From: Cepaea nemoralis
Taxonomy: Eukaryota > Mollusca > Gastropoda > Stylommatophora > Helicidae
Assembly: GCA_014155875.1 (NCBI GenBank)
Contig: JACEFZ010016146.1
Coordinates: 186,001-250,000, forward strand
Reading direction: 5' to 3'
DNA length: 64,000 bases
This document shows, one piece after another, positions 57,440 to 64,000 of this stretch. Every line of letters begins with the position of its first letter. Position 1 is the stretch's first letter. The notes under the pieces are model-generated. The model was not told the DNA's origin. It ran no database searches and saw only the letters and a list, made by a program, of their open reading frames with translations. Made by a program: the position numbers and the translations under genes.

Positions 57440-57890
57440 AGAACCCACATCTTGTTGCTTCCAAGCTCTTCCTAATTTCTTCGTTGACTTCTCACAACTG
57501 ACTGCCATACAGTAGAACCGACTCGTATGCCAGATTTCAGTACTGTCTTTCTACCATTCAATGATAGTGATTTATGACATATACTTTATATGTTCTTACA
57601 TGCAGCTGCTGCTTGGCCTGTTCTGCCTTTAACCCCTGCCATGCATCTTCAATCTAATATTATTGTTTTCTCAAATATTTCAATTTATTGAATTGATTAA
57701 GCATGTTCCTTTCTATTGCTATACCGCCCTTAGGTGATAACTTTTTCTTTGCATTGCTTCAGTGTTCTTGATATTCAGGGAGATTCCTGTTTTGTACCCT
57801 CTATTACGACAATGCTCAACATATGTTGTAGATCACCTGCCTTGTCAGCTACAATTACTGTGTCGTCTACATAGCTTGGGTTGTTTCGCG
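57440..57890 (-). mobile_element. LINE RT fragment (motif C to thumb)
   Basis: The minus strand reads YVDDTVIVADKAGDLQHML (RT motif C as Y-V-D-D) near 57790-57870. Further on it has RCMAGVKGRTGQAAAACKNI-like linker sequence and SGIRVGSTVWQSVV with RNEELGS-like pieces, matching the post-catalytic region of RTE-type proteins. Frames shift several times. It may belong to the same insertion as 59040-59340, with SINEs in between. Confidence 0.65.
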
Positions 57891-57939
57891 TGCAGCTGAG
57901 TTAGTTGTGTCTCTGTCTCGGGCAGTCAGCGGTGGGTCG

Positions 57940-58330
57940 TACAACATAGTTCTTTAGGGACGTGATGTGTCTGTTGGGGGTTAGTTACAGGGCGTAGCAG
58001 TCAACCCCGGCATTTTTTGGCCGTTCGTGATTCCTGGGCATGTTTACGTTCTGTAGTTTCCCATTGCTTTCTGAACGACCGGCACCCATACCATTTCATA
58101 AAAAACCAACGTAAGGCGGTCTGCCCACATATCGCCCACAGCTGCGTTTCGAACGCGGGTATGCGGGATTACGAACTGCGTACGTAACTCTTTCGCCACG
58201 GAGCTGGCAAAAACGTTTTTGCGTATCCTTTACAGGACGTAGTAGTCAGTCCCAGCAGTTTTTGGTGTTCGTGATTCCTGAGCAAGTTTACGTTCAGTAG
58301 TTTGCCATTGCTTTCTGTTGGAGGGTGGCA
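57940..58330 (+). mobile_element. SINE family 4, two partial copies
   Basis: Two versions of 'ggacgtagtagtcagtccca'/'gggcgtagcagtcaacccc' followed by 'gttcgtgattcctg' and 'tttacgttc.gtagtttgcca' lie at about 57990-58080 and 58215-58320. Between them, 'gctgcgtttcgaacgcgggt' inverted is a B box-like motif and 'tctttcgccacggagctgg' resembles an inverted tRNA head. Other fragments: 8160 and 11720. Confidence 0.6.
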
Positions 58331-58407
58331 GGTTCACATCCCCATGTACCTATAGTGTTTAGCTTTTTGGCTAGTCTGTCAATTGCCTAGTTTGTCTACT
58401 TTTTAGT

Positions 58408-58690
58408 TTGCGCTCGCTCGCTTTGAACTCAAGCGTAGTCCATGCATACTATTTATAGTAGTGATGGACTGAATTTTGCGTGTGGTTTACCTTTTCCTTA
58501 TAACAGTGTCCCTCGCCATCAGGCGAACCCACTCCGATTTCAGAGGTACTTGTAATTAACGTCCCCAAGTCAAGGACAACAGGTAACATTTTAGTCCAGC
58601 TGTCCGGTGTAGTGGTTGAACCGCTTACCTCGGCATCAGCACGCCGGATGTTTAAGAACTCGCGTTCTTATCCATTCGGCCATGCGGATC
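58408..58690 (+). mobile_element. SINE family 2, complete-looking copy
   Basis: Matches 38334-38597 throughout ('gcgctcgctcgctttgaact' to 'ccattcggccatgcggatct'), with a small insertion 'gatgtttaagaactc' near the end. Confidence 0.85.
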
Positions 58691-59039
58691 TGCGTGTGTC
58701 TACTTATTTCTACGTCCTGTCTGTGTCTTCTCAGTCTTTCCCATCATTGTTAATAAATTTTGACATATTAAACAGGTCATCATGTTTTATTCTAACAAAT
58801 GCATTATTATAATTTACAAAGCACAAGTATACGTTTGTCTTTTTCTTTATTGATGTCGCAACTAGTGGCGGTAGCGTGTAACTGCATTGTTTGTACCTTT
58901 CGCTTCCACAAATTCATAATTTCCATCATTAATTATCTTTATTTTCCTTGTTTTTCGTATGATATTTTCGAGGTGCAATTTGGTGACGTGGCTTATGCGA
59001 TGAATTCTACGACGTTCTTCGTATTAATTTGCTTTTGAT
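58691..59039. other. Unassigned spacer
   Basis: AT-rich, no domain; might be eroded LINE between the two RT fragments. Confidence 0.35.
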
Positions 59040-59340
59040 ATTTTGGGTAGAACAATAAACACAATTGTGAGCATAACATTAGGTATATATCCATTGTTGT
59101 GATCACCATTCAACAGTTTAGTTAGTATTCCTATTCCAGATTCTCCTAGAACTTCCAATTCCTCTGTTGGGATTCCATCTGGCCAGGCTGCTTTCCCTGT
59201 ATTATATGACATCCTTGTTTACACAGTGAAGTGTTCCCGAATGGTTGTCGGTTCCTGTATCGTCTATTCGCTGCCAATGTGTTTTTTATTATTCTCATAT
59301 ATGCTCCATCACTGCTTACATGTTCTGGCAGTTTCATTAC
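59040..59340 (-). mobile_element. LINE RT fragment (N-terminal block)
   Basis: The minus strand reads GKAAWPDGIPTEELEVLGES (the K-A-A-G-P-D-G-I-P block, G changed to W), then GILTKLLNGDHNNGYIPNVM and IVFIVLPKISKAN, the first conserved RT segment. The upstream end is in another frame. It stops before motif A. Confidence 0.75.
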
Positions 59341-59451
59341 TTCCTCGTGCTTCTGTCAAGTAATTTTGCATAGTCTATGAAAATATACGTTCAGGCACGC
59401 TTTCATTTCTTTAACTCGTTCTAACAACACCCAGATAATATATGTCTCATT

Positions 59452-59563
59452 ATGTGTGCTCTTATCCTCCATAAATCAATATGTGTGCCCTTATCCTCCA
59501 TAAATCAATATGTGTGCCCTTATCCTCCATAAATTAATATGCGTGATCTTATACTCCATAAAA
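59452..59563. repeat. 29-bp tandem repeat, ~4 copies
   Basis: Unit 'atgtgtgcccttatcctcca' plus 'taaatcaat'. Confidence 0.93.
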
Positions 59564-59589
59564 GATTCTCAGTAACCACTTATTATATT

Positions 59590-59590
<1 letters not shown>

Positions 59591-59682
<92 letters not shown>
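59591..59682. repeat. (CT)n microsatellite
   Basis: Two runs of CT joined by a TTCT step, about 90 bp. Confidence 0.96.
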
Positions 59683-59684
<2 letters not shown>

Positions 59685-60101
59685 CAATCAACACAACACA
59701 GCCAAGCGTCATTGTGAAAATGGCATTGAGTGTTATTGATGATTGATAATTATATACACAGTTGTATTTTCTACAGTGTATTAGTCCATTTGAAGTCATA
59801 GCAAACGGATGAATCGATCAGCATCCCTGGTGTATAATCAGCCTGGCATTACATAATTAACCCAAAGTTCAAGACCTCTAGAAGACCTGCAGAAGTGTAT
59901 TAGACAATTAGATTGAGGCTAGTCTCGTCGAGTCTACTCACGGGATCTTTCACTCGGAAAGTGCGTCACTGATGTGCATAATGAGATAGACCCACAAACA
60001 GCGGCTTGCAGTACATTGAAGAGCCCTCTCTACAACTTGTCTTTGTTGGAATTGACCAATAACAATGTGTCAGTGTCTCTTCTGATAACTCGAATAAATC
60101 A
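59683..60101. other. Unassigned spacer
   Basis: No gene recognised. Confidence 0.45.
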
Positions 60102-61420
60102 TGTGTTTGGTGGATGAGCAGAATGGCCACACACAACACAGACATGTTCAAATGTTTGGTGGATGGGCAGAATGGCCACACACACCACAGACATGTTCAA
60201 GTGTTTGGTGGATGGGCAGAATGGCCACACACACCACAGACATGTTCAAGTGTTTGGTGGATGGGCAGAATGGCCACACACACCACAGATATGTTCAAGT
60301 GTTTGGTGGATGGGCAGAATGGCCACACACACCACAGACATGTTCAAGTGTTTGGTGGATGGGCAGAATGGCCACACACACCACAGACATGTTCAAATGT
60401 TTGGTGGATGGGCAGAATGGCCACACACACCACAGACATGTTCAAGTGTTTTGTGGGTGGGCAGAATGGCCACACACACCACAGACATGTTCAAGTGTTT
60501 GGTGGATGGGCAGAATGGCCACACACACCACAGACATGTTCAAATGTTTGGTGGATGGGCAGAATGGCCACACACACCACAGACATGTTCAAGTGTTTGG
60601 TGGATGGGCAGAATGGCCACACACACCACAGACATGTTCAAATGTTTGGTGGATGGGCAGAATGGCCACACACACCACAGACATGTTCAAGTGTTTGGTG
60701 GATGGGCAGAAATGGCCACACACACCACAGACATGTTCAAGTGTTTGGTGGATGGGCAGAATGGCCACACACACCACAGACATGTTCAAGTGTTTGGTGG
60801 ATGGGCAGAATGGCCACACACACCACAGACATGTTCAAGTGTTTGGTGGATGGGCAGAATGGCCACACACACCACAGACATGTTCAAGTGTTTGGTGGAT
60901 GGGCAGAATGGCCACACACACCACAGACATGTTCAAGTGTTTGGTGGATGGGCAGAATGGCCACACACACCACAGACATGTTCAAGTGTTTGGTGGATGG
61001 GCAGAATGGCCACACACACCACAGACATGTTCAAGTGTTTTGTGGATGGGCAGAATGGCCACACACACACACACCACAGACATGTTCAAGTGTTTGGTGG
61101 ATGGGCAGAATGGCCACACACACCACAGACATGCTCAAGTGTTTGGTGGATGGGCAGAATGGCCACACATACACCACAGATATGTTCAAGTGTTTGGTGG
61201 ATGGGCAGAATGGCCACACATATCACAGACATGTGTATGAGGTTGGTGGAGTGGTAGAATACCCACACATATCATATACATGTGTATGAGGCTGATGGAG
61301 TTGTAGAATATCCACACATACCATAAACGTGTGTATGAGGCTGGTGGAATGGTAGAATACCCACACATATTATAGACATGTGCAAGTGATTAGTGGAGTG
61401 GCAGAATACCCACACATATC

Positions 61421-61422
<2 letters not shown>
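60102..61422. repeat. 49-bp minisatellite, left segment (~27 copies)
   Basis: Up to about 61230 the units are nearly identical: 'gtgtttggtggatgggcaga' plus 'atggccacacacaccacaga' plus 'catgttcaa'. From 61230 on they change to a diverged type ('ggctggtggagtggtagaat' plus 'acccacacatat'). Open frames of 360-390 residues across the array are artefacts; a 49-bp period cycles all three frames. Confidence 0.96.
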
Positions 61423-61463
<41 letters not shown>

Positions 61464-62930
61464 GTCTTTATTTTCAAAGGGTTAAGAATTGGGCACGCAG
61501 GCCCGTCTGACATTCTGCCCTTCTTCTCTATTTCCTCTCATACATTCTTTCATTCAACATCACTTATGAAGCAACTTTTGACAACAAAAGAACATTAAAA
61601 CGCATGAAAAAATAATCAATAACAAATGACTCACTGAGGCAGTGTTTAACATGGGCATTATAAATACCTAAGGAGGGTGTAACGTGCCATACATAAGGGA
61701 ATGTTTTTTGGCTAGTTGTCGTTTGAGATAAGTTACCATTATTGTCTTTTTGTGTTATTTGTTATGGGGGCATGTAGTCTGTACTAAGGTAGTGTTCAAA
61801 CAGGTTGCGAATGTATGTATCATGATTGGTGGTGTCTTTGATTTCTTGTGGAAGATTGTTCCACCAACTGAGCGGCAGAGTATGCTAAGCTTGTTTTATA
61901 TAAGTCTATCCTAGGTTTAGGGACATGAAGTATATTTAGTCGTTCGCTATGTCTAGCGTTATATTTAAACAATGGCCAAAGGTAGCTTGGAGCATTTTGA
62001 AATAGGATTTTGTGAATTAGTTTGGTCTTATTAAAAAGCAGGCGCTTGTGGAGTGGCAGTAACCGGAGACGTTTATATAGGTTAGAATTGTCGGTAAGCT
62101 TTTCAACCATTAATTAAACGCACTGCCCTTTTCTGGAGTGAATATAGGCGTTTTGTTATTGATTTGGAGCATCCATCCCAGACTGTGGGCAGTAATCAAT
62201 ATGTGTTTGTATATGAGAAGTATAGAATATCATTTCTTGTGTTTTCGTCAAGGAAATTTTTAATTTTGGCAAGTTGGTATACTTTTTTGGCTATTTGTTT
62301 AACTAGAGCATGAACATGTGAGTTAAAAGTTAGATTTTGATCTATGATAACACCCAGTGTCTTGTGCTCGGTGACACTTTCTACAGGCGTGCTGCCAATG
62401 TGCAGCTGAAGAGTTCTCTGCGAGTTTAGAGTGTGAAGTCTTTGCCTGGTTCCTATTAACATAGACTTTGTTTTAGTAATGTTAATTTGCATGCGGTTTG
62501 CATGACTCCAGTTAACTACACTATTTTATTTCCTGTTGCAAGGATAATTCTAGCACATTACGATCAACAGCGTTTGTATATACTGTGCAGTCATCAGCAA
62601 ATAGATCGCAGGACGACGACAGATTTAATGGAAGATCATTTATATAAATGGCAAATAATAGAGGGCCAAGAAGACCCCTGAGGTACTCCAATTTTAAAAT
62701 GGTAAGGTTGAGAAAAAACCTTTATTGTGTGATACTACTTGCTTTCTGTCTAATAAGAATGATTTTATTAATGTCACTATATTAAAACTTACTTTCATTG
62801 TTTCTAGTTTTTTAATTAGAATAGTATGATCTATCATATCGAATGCTTTCCTAAAGTCTATAAACACCGCTCCACATAGAGTATTGTTGTTAATATTTTG
62901 TGCCTTTTTTATAGTTTGTTAGTGCCGTTG
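61423..62930 (-). mobile_element. CR1-like LINE inserted in the 49-bp array
   Basis: Minus-strand order: AVFIDFRKAFDMIDHTI (RT motif A, Asp intact, about 62870-62820), VTLIKSFLLDRKQVV, a broken GVPQGS-like region, DLFADDC (motif C, about 62607-62587). Then come the frame 62492-62196 (INITKTKSMLIGTRQRL, EHKTLGVIIDQNLTFNSHVH) and the frame 62110-61820 (LRLLPLHKRLLFNKTKLIHK, APSYLWPLF, RHSERLN). This is the standard CR1/L2 RT C-terminus. The 3' end is an (ATT)n-type tail at 61423-61461. 5' truncated, with stops and frameshifts. Confidence 0.85.
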
Positions 62931-63290
62931 CAAGAAATTTTGGCCGAAACCCCGATGGTGTCAAAAAATTTGGTTTTTGGCAAAACTAAGGATCTAGTTT
63001 GTTTTGTTATGTGCTTTTTCGCGGTTTTTGGGTAATGAGGAAAAATGAAATTGGTCTAAATTACTCATAGACGATGTTTTTGAGGACCCCTTTTAAATGG
63101 GATAAATTTACGATTTTAAAAGGGTGAGGGGAAGTGACCTCTGGGTTTAAATTTTATTATATATAAAGTTATGACTCGCGATCGCCGGTGCAGCATGGCG
63201 AAGGTCGACTATAAATTCCCTCTATCCTGATGAGTTTTTGTTTTTAGATTACGGAGTGAGTAAATACTTCAGTTGTTCATTAGCGGTATG
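62931..63290. other. Unassigned block between LINE and array
   Basis: About 360 bp belonging to neither the LINE I can read nor the 49-bp array. It has 'gaaattttggccgaaacccc' and 'aaatttggtttttggcaaaa'. It may be LINE sequence rearranged at the 5' end or a separate insertion. Confidence 0.4.
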
Positions 63291-63672
63291 TATGTGCAGG
63301 TGGTTAGTGGAGTGGCAGAATACCACACATATCATAGACATGTGCAGGTGGTTAGTGGAGTGGCAGAATACCCACATATATCATAGACATGTGCAGGTGG
63401 TTAGTGGAGTGGTAGAATACCCACACATATCACAGAAATGTGTATGGGGCTGGTGGAGTGGTAGAATACCCACATATATCATAGACATGTGCAGGTGGTT
63501 AGTGGAGTGGTAGAATACCCACACATATCACAGACATGTGTATGAGGCTGGTGGAGTGGTAGAATACCCACACATACCATAGATATGTGTATGGGGCTGG
63601 TGGAGTGGTAGAATACCCACACATATCATAGACATGTGCAAGTGGTTAGTGAAGTGGTAGAATACCCACATA
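63291..63672. repeat. 49-bp minisatellite, right segment (~8 copies)
   Basis: Units of the diverged type ('gtgcaggtggttagtggagt' plus 'ggtagaatacccacacatat' plus 'catagacat'), continuing the type at 61230-61422 on the other side of the LINE. Confidence 0.95.
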
Positions 63673-64000
63673 GGGCTCAGGCGTGTGCTTTACCAAAAGA
63701 ATGTTTACAATAGCAAAGTTATTTAGAAAGCTCACCCATAATATTCTGAAGAGTGGGATAGGTATCGGAGTGAAGATACTATCGTTCTTTGTCAGCTCAT
63801 CACAGAAGATTGGCAAGATTAGCGGGGAAAAAAATCGATGTCAGGAAAGATACAGAGCATAAGACAATTTCATGGTAATGAGTTGCGGAAAAAAGGGGAG
63901 GGATGTGGAAGAGAAAGAGCAGCCAGAGGAGAAGTTTGAAGCGGCTTAATTATGTGGAGTATAATGTTGACAGCTAGAGAATACCTACATCCAACAGTTG
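63673..64000. other. Unassigned spacer
   Basis: Purine-rich sequence with no recognisable gene up to the window edge. Confidence 0.45.

Noticed and set aside
60101..61289. Open frames of 364-391 residues in all three plus frames
   Set aside because: A near-perfect 49-bp tandem repeat cycles the frames; identical text in each frame shows it is not a protein.

Overview
The window looks like intergenic DNA from an invertebrate nuclear genome, and a mollusc is my best guess. The evidence is indirect. Simple-sequence repeats and minisatellites are everywhere, the SINEs have tRNA-like heads, and degenerate fragments of RTE-type, RNase H-bearing and CR1-like LINEs, a Penelope-like element and several hAT families lie nested in each other. 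I found no host gene I can defend, no rRNA, no tRNA outside SINE heads, no CRISPR array and no bacterial operon. Every long open frame is either transposon protein or the by-product of a tandem repeat.

Layout. 1-4470: a LINE tail joined to a hAT MITE, an RNase H-LINE fragment, a (CA)n(TA)n tract, an eroded RTE fragment and a Helitron-like element carrying internal ~100-113-bp tandem units. 4.5-5.7 kb: a 44-bp minisatellite split by a retroposon, then a LINE 3' end. 7.4-8.3 kb: a Penelope-like GIY-YIG remnant against a long microsatellite. 9.3-11.2 kb: two minisatellites, the larger with a 36-bp unit. 12-20 kb: LINE tails, SINEs and a small hAT MITE, including the best RNase H copy (18952-19752). 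20.5-21.6 kb: a 29-bp array split by a SINE. 25-27.6 kb: a 25-bp array split by an RTE LINE. 28-29.1 kb: a 38-bp array. 30-38.6 kb: a run of LINE fragments. 39-40.7 kb: a 29-bp array. 41.4-43.8 kb: an RTE LINE between (AT)n tracts, then a hAT element with transposase remnant. 44.5-46.9 kb: a 32-bp array, then an RTE LINE carrying three younger insertions. 48.3-55.6 kb: a dense hAT nest, including a transposase pseudogene split by a MITE that is itself split by a LINE. 56-57.3 kb: a GC-rich 77-bp array. 57.4-59.3 kb: RT fragments separated by SINEs. 60.1-63.7 kb: a 49-bp array split by a CR1-like LINE.

Nothing here works together as a pathway. What can be read is the order of insertion: target-site duplications show which element entered which, and several minisatellites have higher-order periods. 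I did not find a convincing new biological system. The most useful leads are the nested hAT/LINE structures with a paralogous empty site, the minisatellites that each hold one retroelement, the Helitron-like element built from tandem end copies, and a GC-rich array carrying about 14 regularly spaced CACGTG sites. Family names rest on motifs I recognise by eye; no database search was possible.
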